64,000 nt of DNA from Deltaproteobacteria bacterium. Its GTDB lineage: Bacteria > Desulfobacterota > Binatia > Binatales > Binataceae. Each line of letters starts with the position of its first letter. Position 1 is the first letter of the stretch. Under the pieces are notes generated by a model, which saw only the letters and a list, made by a program, of their open reading frames with translations, did not search any database and was not told the DNA's origin. The DNA is taken from assembly GCA_021831785.1 (NCBI GenBank), contig JAKBMB010000032.1, positions 124,001 through 188,000 of the forward strand, written 5' to 3'. A program made the position numbers and the translations under genes. This document shows positions 8,207-16,334 of the stretch, piece after piece.

Positions 8207-9182
8207 GTGGAAATGTCGCCGAAGATCGCTTTTGGCCGACCAGACGAGCAGGAAGCTTTCGTCGAATCGCATCGGCTGTTCTTCGAACGGTTTCTCAACC
8301 TTCAGGCCGCATTGAATATTGCGTTCCGACGCGAGGAAACAACGTCAGGGCTGGCGGACATGGTCGTGTTCTTCCTCGGAAGGCTTTGCGTCGAGGACTT
8401 CACGGAGATCCTTCTGCTTTGCGGCAACGGTTATGGAATGGAAGCAATGAAACTTCTTCGGGGGATGTATGTAACGGGTGGTGACCGCGCGCTACCTGGA
8501 TGCACATCCTGAAGAGGTGCGCGATTTTCTCGACTTCTACTGGATCAACGCTTACAAGATAGCGCAAGCCATCGAGAGTGTCTTCGGAAAGGGTCAGTTA
8601 TCGGCTGCGAAAGTTGCTGAACCGGCGTCGAAACGAAAAGTGGTCGTTTCTCGATTTCTGGTAACGGATTGTAAAAAATGCGGTACGCGGAGGCCCAACT
8701 ACACCTGGAGCAAGCTGGACTTCGTTTCAATGGCGCGCTCAACAGGTGCGACCGGTAATCGAATCGTGGACGCCTATTATCTTCCGATGGAGCAAGCTCA
8801 CAGCACTGCTGCTGCGGTAGCCTCGCGCCTCAAGCAAAAAGAGGACGGCAGCGTCACGTTCGATTACGGGGCAGAGAGACAATTGGCGGGGCGCACTCTA
8901 ATCACCGCCCACAACCTGATGCTCGACATGCTCACTTTACAAAAAGAACATTTCGGATTGTCTGTGCTGGAAGAACCGCTGCAAAAATGCCTGCGTGACT
9001 TCGAAGAAATTTGGGCAGGGTTGAGTCCGGATCGAAACCGGGAGGTCAGTGCCCTCCGTGTCAATGAAGGGTGTCTAGCCGCCGATCTGGAGCTTTGTGT
9101 TCATCGACGACTTGCGCCCCACAAATTAAAAAAGGTAATACCCGGCGTTCCCACCGTTCAAAGTCCCCATACATCAGTTTAA
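8207..9182 (+). pseudogene. DUF5677-like protein broken by a one-base insertion
   Basis: Two overlapping reading frames (8207-8512 and 8478-9182) together read as one DUF5677-type helical protein of about 324 residues: LCVEDFTEILLLCGNGYGMEAMKLLRGMY, then VVTARYLDAHPEEVRDFLDFYW. Removing the T at 8472 joins them exactly as ...LLRGMYERVVTARYLD..., the expected conserved run. A CKKC pair follows around the middle. Function of the family is unknown. The lesion is either a real frameshift or a consensus error; translation from the internal GTG at 8478 would miss the conserved N-terminal helices. Confidence 0.7.
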
Positions 9183-9272
9183 TCACAATCTAATTCGCCT
9201 TAAGTGGACCAGCCCGCCGGTTGCCTCATTCCACCCCGTCCTTTTTATCCGTCATAACGTGCTTTATGATAG

Positions 9273-9638
9273 ATGAAAGCTGAAGGTGAGAAGGCAGCGG
9301 ATCCCATGCCCAAGCAGCCCCAAGAGCCCATACTGTTGACCGCTGACGGCGTGACCGCAGCGCCGCCGGCGCTGATTTTTTTGGCTGACATGCCAACGCA
9401 TACTGCGATCGGAACCTCGCTGGGAGCGCTCCTTCCACCGGTAGGTATTCCTGGCGCGTGAGTTTATTGGCGCGACGGCGCGCTCGACCTTCGCTATGCG
9501 GCATTACTGGCCGTGGGAATTGCCGCCGGGGCCTTCTTCGGGGCGGAAATAGCGGCCCGACTGTCGGGAGCGCTGCTGCGCCGGTTGTTCGCGCTGGTTT
9601 TGGCGGGTTTGGCCGTAAGACTTTTTCTGCCAAGATAA
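9273..9638 (+). pseudogene. TauE/SafE sulfite-exporter remnant with in-frame TGA
   Basis: One frame carries the C-terminal TauE/SafE signature MPTHTAIGTSLGALLPPVG, a TGA at 9459-9461, then, still in frame, VYWRDGALDLRYAALL and a helix LLRRLFALVLAGLAVRLFL to a TAA at 9636-9638. Family members commonly have a tryptophan or other residue followed by a tyrosine-rich turn here, so TGG to TGA is the simplest history. The N-terminal part is short and lacks the usual GGG-rich loop, so the gene is degraded beyond the single stop. TauE/SafE proteins export sulfite or related sulfur species, which fits the nearby rhodanese/OsmC/DUF2892 genes. Confidence 0.65.
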
Positions 9639-9685
9639 TCTCATCGCGAACCTGCCGGATTTAATCCGCTTATCGGAGCCATCTT

Positions 9686-10327
9686 ATGTCCCGCCACCGC
9701 CACTGCACTGACAATGACCCGCCCTGCGACGCGACGCGCGACGCGCCGCTGCGAGACCGCCGCGGCGCGCGTCAGCCCGAACGCTTCGACCCAACTCGGG
9801 CGGCTCTTCTTGATGATCGCGAACGCTTCGACTATTTGCCGCCGGAGCGCGTCATCGCCGTGCTCGACCCACCTCGCGACGGGCTGGTGGTGGACTTCGG
9901 CGCCGGCACCGGAACTTACGCGCTCGAAATCGCGCGCGCGCGGCCTGACCTAACGGTCGTCGCCTTGGATGAGCAGCCCGAAATGCTCGAACGGCTGCGC
10001 GGTAAGCCCGAGGCTTCGCTGCCCAATCTCGAAGCAGCGCTTCCCGATAGGCTGGCGGCGCTGGCCGGACGCGCCGACAGAGTCCTTGCGCTGAACGTTC
10101 TGCATGAGTTGGGCGATGAGGCAATCCGTGAGCTAGCCTCGCTGCTTTCGCCGCAGGGCTTCGTAGTGGTAATCGACTGGGACGCCGAAACCGAGCGACC
10201 CGTCGGGCCGCCGCGTGCGCATGTCTACAACACCGATGAGGCAACAAAGCGGCTCGAAAGCGTCGGCCTGCGGATTGAGCGGCTTGCCCCGATGCGCTAT
10301 CACTTCGTTTTGCGGGCGCGCCGCTGA
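9686..10327 (+). CDS. class I SAM-dependent methyltransferase
   Basis: 213 residues. Motif I of the Rossmann-like SAM site is clear (VVDFGAGTGTYALEIA, about 67-82), followed by the acidic end of strand 2 (VVALDEQPEML), the motif IV region DRVLALNVLHEL and a post-motif GFVVVIDWD. The last strand pair (YHFVLRAR) is the usual C-terminus of Methyltransf_11/25 proteins. The substrate is unknown; the first 40 residues are basic and disordered. The 3' end overlaps the convergent amidotransferase gene by 28 bases. Confidence 0.85.
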   Translation: MSRHRHCTDNDPPCDATRDAPLRDRRGARQPERFDPTRAALLDDRERFDYLPPERVIAVLDPPRDGLVVDFGAGTGTYALEIARARPDLTVVALDEQPEMLERLRGKPEASLPNLEAALPDRLAALAGRADRVLALNVLHELGDEAIRELASLLSPQGFVVVIDWDAETERPVGPPRAHVYNTDEATKRLESVGLRIERLAPMRYHFVLRARR

Positions 10328-11049
10328 TCCATCCGCTCTCGCCGCCCGCTGCGTACGAGCTCGCACCATCGGTCGAAGACCGCCTCGGCGAGCGGAGCTG
10401 CCGCTGCCGCATGCCTGGCGGCCTCCGTCACGCAACTCGCCGGATCGATTCCCGCAAGCCTCAGGCGCGGCTCGAAAGCCCGCACGCAAGTGGCGACCAT
10501 CTCTTGCTTCATCTCCAGATGAAAGAGCAGGCCGTATACCTGGGTGCCGCACCGATAGGCCTGGCACGAGGTCATTCGCGAGCGCGCCAGCGACACCGCC
10601 CCTGCGGGGAGATCGAACACGTCGCCGTGCCACACGCAAGTAATGAAGGATTCGGGCAGATCGTGAAACAGCCGATCGTCGCGCGCCGCCAGCTCGAGAT
10701 GGACCGGCAGCCAGCCGATTTCGACTTGAGACGCGGCCCGCACTCGCGACCCAAGCGCGGCCGCGAGCAGTTGGCTGCCCAGACAGATTCCCAAGATGGG
10801 CACGCCCCGCGACAGCGCTTTACGGATGATTTCCATTTCGCTTCGGACCCACGGATAACGCTCCGGCAGATAGACGCTAAACGGCCCACCAAGCACCACG
10901 AGTCCATCCGCCGTCCCCGCATCCGGCATAACGGCCGCACTTTCGGCCAGAGAGACGTAATCCCAGTGGATCGCGCTTCGCCGCAAGGCGTCGCCGATCG
11001 CTCCCACAGTCTCGCAGCCGTAATGGCGCAATACGATGACCCGAGCCAT
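10300..11049 (-). CDS. class I glutamine amidotransferase
   Basis: 249 residues from the ATG at 11049, which has a GAGGG ribosome site 9 bases upstream; a further 41 in-frame codons upstream look non-coding. The GATase1 triad is complete: nucleophile C89 in GICLGSQL, H177 and E179 in YGLLFHLEMK. The early LVVLGGPFSVY loop matches stand-alone GMP-synthase-type glutaminase paralogs. The acceptor or synthetase partner is not encoded next to it, so the product is unassigned. It is convergent with the methyltransferase, sharing 28 bases. Confidence 0.88.
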   Translation of the reverse strand: MARVIVLRHYGCETVGAIGDALRRSAIHWDYVSLAESAAVMPDAGTADGLVVLGGPFSVYLPERYPWVRSEMEIIRKALSRGVPILGICLGSQLLAAALGSRVRAASQVEIGWLPVHLELAARDDRLFHDLPESFITCVWHGDVFDLPAGAVSLARSRMTSCQAYRCGTQVYGLLFHLEMKQEMVATCVRAFEPRLRLAGIDPASCVTEAARHAAAAAPLAEAVFDRWCELVRSGRRERMDQRRARKTK

Positions 11050-11393
11050 GATCAGTAGCCCTCGAGCTCGATGCGACGAGGCGGAGTTGCCGTCAACATA
11101 GTCCTCGCGTAAGCCAAGCCCGCCGCGCTCGCGCCGGGCTTGAGCCGGCCCCCCCCGCGCCACGCGAAGCATCGCGTCAAAGCACCGAAAGCCTCGATGA
11201 CAAGTCCGATCGATCCGGTTGGCGAGTAGCCGCTCGACGCGATAAAGTAGGTCCCTGGCCGGATGCTAGGAAGCGGCGGTCCCTCCCAACGCTGAACTGC
11301 GCAGGCGCTATATGTTCGGCGAACGCGGGGCGCGGCGCCCGCGCGTTTGGCAGCGCGAAATCGGGGAGCGCCGACAACCGCGCCGAAGACCTC
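11050..11393. other. non-coding gap
   Basis: 344 bases between the amidotransferase start and the truncated channel gene. No supported ORF, tRNA or strong hairpin seen. The amidotransferase promoter must lie here but no convincing boxes stand out. Confidence 0.5.
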
Positions 11394-11693
11394 ATGCTCT
11401 TACTGAAGTGCTTAACACACGGCGAGTTGCGCCTGAACCGGATCGAGGCGTTTAGCGACGGAGTCTTCGCGATCGTCGTCACCCTGCTGGTGCTCGAGCT
11501 CAACGTCCCATCATTGCGCGATCCGCGCAGCGTCGGCGGACTGGGCCATCGTCTCCTCGACCTGCTCCCGAAGTTCCTGAGCCGGATCATCAGCTTTATC
11601 ATGCTATGTAAGTTCTGGCTCAACCATCATCACATTTTCGGGCTCGCGCACCGCTCGGCCGCCCGCGAACAAATGACGCTGCTATTTCGGTAG
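11394..11693 (+). pseudogene. truncated TMEM175-type potassium channel
   Basis: 99 codons. RIEAFSDGVFAIVVTLLVLEL carries the RxxxFSD signature of the bacterial TMEM175 (DUF1211) pore helix, followed by LPKFLSRIISFIMLCKFWLNHHHIF. Functional bacterial members are about 200 residues with six helices; this one ends after roughly three, at TAG 11691-11693, and the next bases already belong to a different gene. The 3' half has been deleted. Start is uncertain (the ATG used, or a TTG just before RLNRIEAF). Confidence 0.7.
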
Positions 11694-11699
11694 ACGCCG

Positions 11700-11942
11700 T
11701 TGGATCACGAGCAGGACCCGCGCGCGGAGACATTGACTGAGGTCTTGCGCAGCATCGACCCGATGGCGGTGCAAATCGCGCGCGACCTGCTGAGCGCGAC
11801 CGGAATCGAGGCTTTCATCTTCGACGGCGCGGCATCGCGGATGCTGGGCGGCACGGCGGCCGTGACCACGCGCTTGATGGTCTACGCGGACCGCGCGCAG
11901 GAAGCGCGCGACTGCCTCAAAGAACTCGGCTTCACGTCTTAA
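11700..11942 (+). CDS. DUF2007 small signal-transduction-like protein
   Basis: 80 residues from a TTG codon. The fold signature of DUF2007 (GlnB-like alpha/beta domain) is visible: SIDPMAVQIARDLLSATGIEAFIFDG, a glycine-rich GGTAAVTTRLMVYADRAQEARDCLKELGF ending. Family function is not established. It begins 7 bases after the truncated TMEM175 stop; the missing channel half is presumably the sequence lost upstream of this gene. Confidence 0.75.
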   Translation: MDHEQDPRAETLTEVLRSIDPMAVQIARDLLSATGIEAFIFDGAASRMLGGTAAVTTRLMVYADRAQEARDCLKELGFTS

Positions 11943-12463
11943 AACCCATCTCCCAAATGCTTGGCTTTCCCCGTCATGCGGACTTTCGCCGTCGGCCGGC
12001 TTTGCCTGGCATACCGAACGAAGCGAAGCATCTACGCAAAGCGATTTGCCTGAAAGGCGACGCCAGAAGGGCATAGAGTCGCTGCGCGCAGATTCTTCGA
12101 TACGCTCAGAACGACAAAACATGTGCGCAGGTTTCTCCTGCCCGCCGTGGCTGCGCGGGCCCGGCTCATCGGCGACTTGGCCGGGACCTGTCCTCAGCCA
12201 AGTCGAAGGAACAGTGATCGGCTGGATGATCCGCTGCTGGGACCGGGTATACAACTAATCGCGCCCAACCGCGCCCGGCACACCTGAGATAGCCGGCCGC
12301 TACAGCGCTACCGGCGGCACCGAAAGGTCGAGCGACTATTCGCCTGGCTACATAACTTCCGTCGCCTGACCGCGTGCTGCGAGCGCCATCCCGAAAATCG
12401 CCTCGGCTTCGTCCACCTCGCCTGCATCCTCATCCTCCTCAGACGGTGTGTAAGGGGCCCCTC
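11943..12463. other. non-coding gap with interspersed-repeat scraps
   Basis: 521 bases with no supportable gene. On the complement strand it contains phrases typical of dispersed intergenic repeats in metagenome bins: one around 12085-12115 whose complement reads as a GTCGTTCTGAGCG-type motif, and one around 12183-12215 whose complement includes GGCTGAGGACAGGTCCC. They look like fragments, not a complete element. The radical SAM gene ends at 12464. Confidence 0.4.
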
Positions 12464-13603
12464 CTAGTGTTTGGGACGGTCATACAAACCTACATAACGG
12501 GCTACGATGAGGTACTTCTTGAAGAACCGGGTCGTTTCCTCCTCGTGTGGGCTCGCAGTAGATCGATCGTAAGGATCGAAGAAGCAGGTGGGGTCCTCGG
12601 CCAGGTAATCGCCGTTGTGGTAGTACGCCATGGCACGGCACCCGCCGCACGTGTACTGGTAGCGGCAGTTGCCGCATTTGCCCTTAAGGTTGCCACGGTC
12701 GAGCAGCTCGGCGAATAGTCTGCTCGAAGCCACCAGTTCGTCGAGCGGCCGTTCTCGCACGTTCCCCGCCTTAAGCACGTCGAGCAGCACTGGGCAAACC
12801 GACAGGTCGCCCTCGGCATTGAGCGCCAGCCACGTTCCCACCCAGCATCCGATCGGCGGGTTCTGCGGCACGGTGCCGTTAGCCACGCCGCCCGACACCG
12901 CAGCGTGCAGTTCCGGAGACAGGAAAAATGGGGTGAAACTTACGTAGCCATTCACGTGGCGGCGCAACACCGGATGGAAGCGCTGTTCTAGGTCGTAGCG
13001 GTCAAAACCGAGACTACCGAATAGATCGCATCCTGAGCCGCGAGCCACGTACGGCGATCGGTTATAAGAAATGCGCCGCTCGACCAGATAACGAACCGTG
13101 TCGGCGAAGCTTTCAGTGTTGTCTTTCGAAATAGTGACGATAACATGGCGATCAATTTTGAGCTCGTCGCATAACGCTAGCACTTCCAGCGCTCGGTCAG
13201 CTTTGGCATCGCGGCTCCATTCGTTGCGCTCGTCAACGGAGTTGAGCCCCACCGAGATCGTCACCTTGCCCGCGGTGGCTTCCTTAATCCTCTCCAGCAT
13301 GGGCCGGTCGAGCATCTCGCCGTTGCTGCACACCTTGCATTGATAGCCCAGTTGAACCGTGAGCGCGAGTAAAGCCAGGGCATCCTTGCGCAGCAAGAAT
13401 TCACCGCCGCTCCAGCCAATCGCGAGGACGCCCAAGTTCTTGGCCGGGACCAGGACCAGTTCGCGAATCTCGTCAAAGCTTAATTCCTTGCCGCGCGCAG
13501 CCCGCACCTTGGACGGGTCGTTGCTACCCGTCATGCACAGCGGGCATCGCAGGTTGCATAGACGAGTCGCCTCAAAATACAATGCGGGAAAGTTGTACTT
13601 CAT
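12464..13603 (-). CDS. radical SAM/SPASM-domain protein
   Basis: 379 residues from the ATG at 13603, which has AAGGAG 10 bases upstream. The radical SAM cluster motif is CNLRCPLC (C16, C20, C23) with the GGE-like SGGEF at about 91-95. The C-terminal SPASM part carries GCW, CPV, then CGNCRYQYTCGGCRAMAYY and DPTCFF, enough cysteines for auxiliary 4Fe-4S clusters. Such proteins modify peptides (RiPP or PqqE/mycofactocin-type) or act in heme d1 and other cofactor pathways; the substrate here is unknown. Its leader contains short ORFs (see the separate entry). Confidence 0.9.
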   Translation of the reverse strand: MKYNFPALYFEATRLCNLRCPLCMTGSNDPSKVRAARGKELSFDEIRELVLVPAKNLGVLAIGWSGGEFLLRKDALALLALTVQLGYQCKVCSNGEMLDRPMLERIKEATAGKVTISVGLNSVDERNEWSRDAKADRALEVLALCDELKIDRHVIVTISKDNTESFADTVRYLVERRISYNRSPYVARGSGCDLFGSLGFDRYDLEQRFHPVLRRHVNGYVSFTPFFLSPELHAAVSGGVANGTVPQNPPIGCWVGTWLALNAEGDLSVCPVLLDVLKAGNVRERPLDELVASSRLFAELLDRGNLKGKCGNCRYQYTCGGCRAMAYYHNGDYLAEDPTCFFDPYDRSTASPHEEETTRFFKKYLIVARYVGLYDRPKH

Positions 13604-13632
13604 GCGCTGGACTCTCCTTGTCGTAACGCGCC

Positions 13633-13830
13633 CTACACAAAGCGTCGCAGTATCAGTTCGGTTGCGCGCTGCTGCATAAGCGTAGCCTCTTTTGGCCTTT
13701 GCTTGCTCCTGAGGGCCGCGACCCGGGTTGACCCTCGACGCGATTGAAACCTTCGAAATTCGAGGATACGTTTTGCCGCCGCCATATAAAACTGAGGCTC
13801 CCTGCAAATGGAGCCCCTCTCGGACGACAC
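13633..13830 (-). CDS. possible small ORF upstream of the radical SAM gene
   Basis: A 65-codon frame (GTG start; or 50 codons from an internal ATG with AGGGAG upstream) ending 29 bases before the radical SAM ATG and lying downstream of a TATAAT box. The product is strongly basic (AAAKRILEFRRFQ, LILRRFV ending) with a single Cys. It could be a peptide substrate or a leader peptide, or chance. No homolog is recognised, so it is listed only because radical SAM/SPASM enzymes often act on an adjacent small peptide. Confidence 0.25.
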   Translation of the reverse strand: MSSERGSICREPQFYMAAAKRILEFRRFQSRRGSTRVAALRSKQRPKEATLMQQRATELILRRFV

Positions 13831-13900
13831 GTTGCTGCTGGCCTAGCCGTATCGAGAACCGCGCTCTATTGGGCCGGAGTTAGCGCTAGCCGGAAACTCC

Positions 13901-13906
13901 ATTATA
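13901..13906 (-). promoter_or_regulatory. consensus -10 box upstream of the radical SAM gene
   Basis: A perfect TATAAT on the minus strand. The expected -35 position (around 13924-13929) is a poor match. Transcription from here would give a roughly 290-base leader before the radical SAM start codon and would include the small ORF. Confidence 0.35.
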
Positions 13907-14401
13907 CTCGCCGATTCCAACGCCCTGTATAGACCAAACGGCCTCCCTCTGCAAGGTTTTAGCCCGGTGCTGGCCGACGGTGTTTCCGCGCCGCCGGCGG
14001 GGCCGGTTTCGCGTCTGCTCCCCATGTCACGCCCGCCAATGCTATCTTTCCCATCGATTCCACCGACACCTTTTCCCTTCCCCACCTCGTCGTCCAACTC
14101 CACCTGCGCGAACCGGCGCATTGACTCGCCGTCGTAGAGCGAATCCTCGGCCCGCGGGTCCGGCACATTGAACCATTGCTGCAGGAAGCAGACCCGCAGC
14201 ATCCTCTCCAGCCCCTGCGGTTGGCGGCTCGTCCGGCCGCCTGAACCGTGTCGCCATGCACCGGCGGTCGCCGATCGCTAAGCGCGTCGCCAAGTGATGA
14301 TCTAATCCGGCCTCATAGCGGGCGCGCACAAGTACCCAGACCGGAAGCAAACGCCAGCGGCATGAGACAGAAAAGAGATTGCGAACTACTCGATCGAGCG
14401 C
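13907..14401. other. decayed spacer containing an IS5 fragment
   Basis: Apart from the transposase scrap at 14083-14241 no coding frame is supported. Long antisense frames exist but show no composition or motif support. Confidence 0.4.
14083..14241 (-). mobile_element. IS5-family transposase N-terminal fragment
   Basis: The minus frame reads RQPQGLERMLRVCFLQQWF followed by NVPDPRAEDSLYDGESMRRF and AQVELDDEV, a clear match to the conserved N-terminal region of IS5-group transposases. The homology stops before the expected PDETT motif and no DDE catalytic region follows. This is a relic of about 53 codons with no visible terminal repeats. Confidence 0.75.
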
Positions 14402-14671
14402 TCAAACCTGACTGGCGAGCCAGATCGTCGGCTGTCCCTTCACGCCGGCTTCGTGCATCTTGCTGCGCAACGCTCCAGAGGAGGTAAAGGCTTCGGCCTG
14501 CTCGCGAGTGGCGAAATCATGCCAGACAGTGATGTCATTCGGGTCAGCGACGGACTAGTACACCGCGTGCGCGGTGACGCCCATCGTGCACCGCTGAGCG
14601 TCGAACTCATCATACGCTTTGCGCCACGCCGCGTAGTTTGCTACCGGGTGCCTTACAAAGAGACGTACCAT
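14402..14671 (-). pseudogene. ABM/cyclase-like small protein with in-frame amber stop
   Basis: An 89-codon frame from ATG 14671 to TGA 14402-14404. It reads MVRLFVRHPVANYAAWRKAY ... MGVTAHAVY, then TAG (14555-14557), then SVADPNDITVWHDFATREQ ... PTIWLASQV. It resembles dimeric alpha/beta-barrel proteins of the antibiotic-biosynthesis-monooxygenase type, in which the residue after HAVY is commonly Gln, so CAG to TAG is the likely event. Everything downstream of the stop is intact. GGAGAAG lies before the ATG. Confidence 0.7.
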
Positions 14672-15103
14672 AGAGCTTCTCCTTAATTCGTCGAAGCTGC
14701 CTGCGAACGATCGCGTCCACGGTCGGCGCGAGCCGACGTAAAGGCACCTCTCGCCAATAGTGAGCCCCCCGATGCTACTCGAAGCAGGCTTAAAGGAAGG
14801 TCACAGCTTTGACATTATTTCTTGAGACAACGTGTAAGGCAATGCCGCCCGTAGCGCAAGGGTTGGGAGGTCTTCTCTCGCTAAGGACCCAGTTTGCTGG
14901 CGAAGCCGCCGGTTTCATCATGTTGGGCAGACGCAAACCCTGTACGAAAATGGAATCCCGGTTCAGATTGCCGCTAGCGGAGGAATGTTCGTGTGCTCCC
15001 GTACACACGAACGCGGGCTCGGCCGGGCGGCCTGGAAGAAACCCATCATGGGGAAGGCTCGGCGCGCGGCAAACGACGCCGCGAGCGGCGCAAGCTCCGC
15101 GTC
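14672..15103. other. non-coding gap
   Basis: 432 bases. Overlapping frames on both strands near 14800-15008 look like proteins but have no motif support. A perfect hairpin lies at 14987-15012 (separate entry). Confidence 0.4.
14987..15012. repeat. perfect 9-bp inverted repeat (hairpin)
   Basis: GTTCGTGTG (14987-14995), an 8-base loop, then CACACGAAC (15004-15012). It lies 92 bases past the stop of the minus-strand asd gene and has no T-run on either side, so it is not a standard terminator. Confidence 0.6.
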
Positions 15104-16192
15104 CTAGCCCAGATAGCCCGCGTGCTTGAGGTACTCGGCGGCCAGCACGGCGCCTTTGCCCGCGCCCATGCGCGCGTTATGGGTCACCAGCAGATAGCGC
15201 ACACCGTTGGGCATCACCGGGTCCGGGCGAATCCGCCCGACCGAGGTGGTCATGCCGCCGTCGGCGTCGCGGTCCAGGCGCGGCTGCGGACGGTTGGGGT
15301 CGTGATGAACGGTAATCATGCGCTTAGGCGAACTGGGGAGCCCAAGCGCGGTGAAGCCGGTTCCGAAACGCTCGAATGTCTCTGCCACCTCTGCGCTCGA
15401 GGCCGGCTTCGTCAACGCGGCCGAGACCGCTTCGGTATGTCCGGCCAGCACTCCGGCGCGGGTGCATGTGGCGCTGACCTTGAGCGGATGGTCGACAACC
15501 TTCCCGCCGCTCAAGCGCCCCAGGATTTTGCGCGTCTCGAGCTCGACCCGCTCTTCCTCCCGCGCGATGTATGGAATGATGTTTTCGACGATGTCCAACG
15601 CCGCGAGGTCGCGCCCGGCGCCCGAGATACCCTGCATCGTGGTGACCACCAGGGCTTCCACGCCGAAACGCTCGTCCAGCGCCTTGAGCGTGACGGCAAG
15701 CCCGGTGGCGGTGCAATTGGGAAGCGTGACCAAAAAGCCGTCCCATTTGCGCCGCTTGCGCTGCTCGGCAAGCAACTCCAGATGCTCAAGGTTGACTCCG
15801 GGTATCAGCAGCGGCACGTCGGGCTCCGTCCGATGCGGGCGCGCAGTGGAGATCGTCGGCGCGCGCGCGGCGTAGAGCGGCTCCAGCTCCCGCGCCGCCT
15901 CGGACTCAATTGCGGCGAACACCAACCCCACGCCGTCCAGCTTAAGCCGCCGCGCGTCCTCAACCGTTAAGCCCAACACCTTAGCGGGCGGTCCGGTCCC
16001 GCTCACGTACCATCGCCGAATGCCGCTCTCCGGCTCGGTGATCGCTTCCTCGAAACTCTTGCCGGCCGAACGCTCCGAGGCTGCCAGCGCCGCAATCTCG
16101 AAGTGCGGATGGTCCTCCAGCGCGGCCAGCACTTGTTGCCCGGCAATGCCCGTGGCTCCAATTACCGCAACCGGGAGCTTCGGCGCACTCAC
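15104..16192 (-). CDS. asd: aspartate-semialdehyde dehydrogenase, archaeal/fungal type
   Basis: 362 residues. It reduces aspartyl phosphate to aspartate semialdehyde for Lys, Thr, Met and diaminopimelate synthesis. The NADP Rossmann loop GATGIAGQQV starts at residue 12, the catalytic cysteine is C160 in LPNCTATG, and the substrate-binding QGISGAG stretch follows. Sequence style and length match the archaeal/yeast-like branch, not the E. coli-type enzyme. Start ATG at 16192. No other lysine-pathway gene adjoins it. Confidence 0.93.
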   Translation of the reverse strand: MSAPKLPVAVIGATGIAGQQVLAALEDHPHFEIAALAASERSAGKSFEEAITEPESGIRRWYVSGTGPPAKVLGLTVEDARRLKLDGVGLVFAAIESEAARELEPLYAARAPTISTARPHRTEPDVPLLIPGVNLEHLELLAEQRKRRKWDGFLVTLPNCTATGLAVTLKALDERFGVEALVVTTMQGISGAGRDLAALDIVENIIPYIAREEERVELETRKILGRLSGGKVVDHPLKVSATCTRAGVLAGHTEAVSAALTKPASSAEVAETFERFGTGFTALGLPSSPKRMITVHHDPNRPQPRLDRDADGGMTTSVGRIRPDPVMPNGVRYLLVTHNARMGAGKGAVLAAEYLKHAGYLG

Positions 16193-16334
16193 GATATCTC
16201 ACTCACAACGGATTTTTTGGCGCCACGCGACACTTGCACGTTAAGTGCTCCTCTTGCTTGCCCAACGCTGCGCCCGCGCGCAGCTCAACGCGCCCGGGCG
16301 TGGCGCCGTGCCCCTTTCCGCGCTCCGGCCCGAA

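Noticed and set aside
11682-12254. 190-codon minus-strand frame
   Set aside because: Covers the DUF2007 gene in antisense and repeat scraps; no motif support.
14790-15129. Overlapping frames on both strands that look protein-like
   Set aside because: No recognisable family, no ribosome site, and both strands cannot code; left as unexplained sequence.
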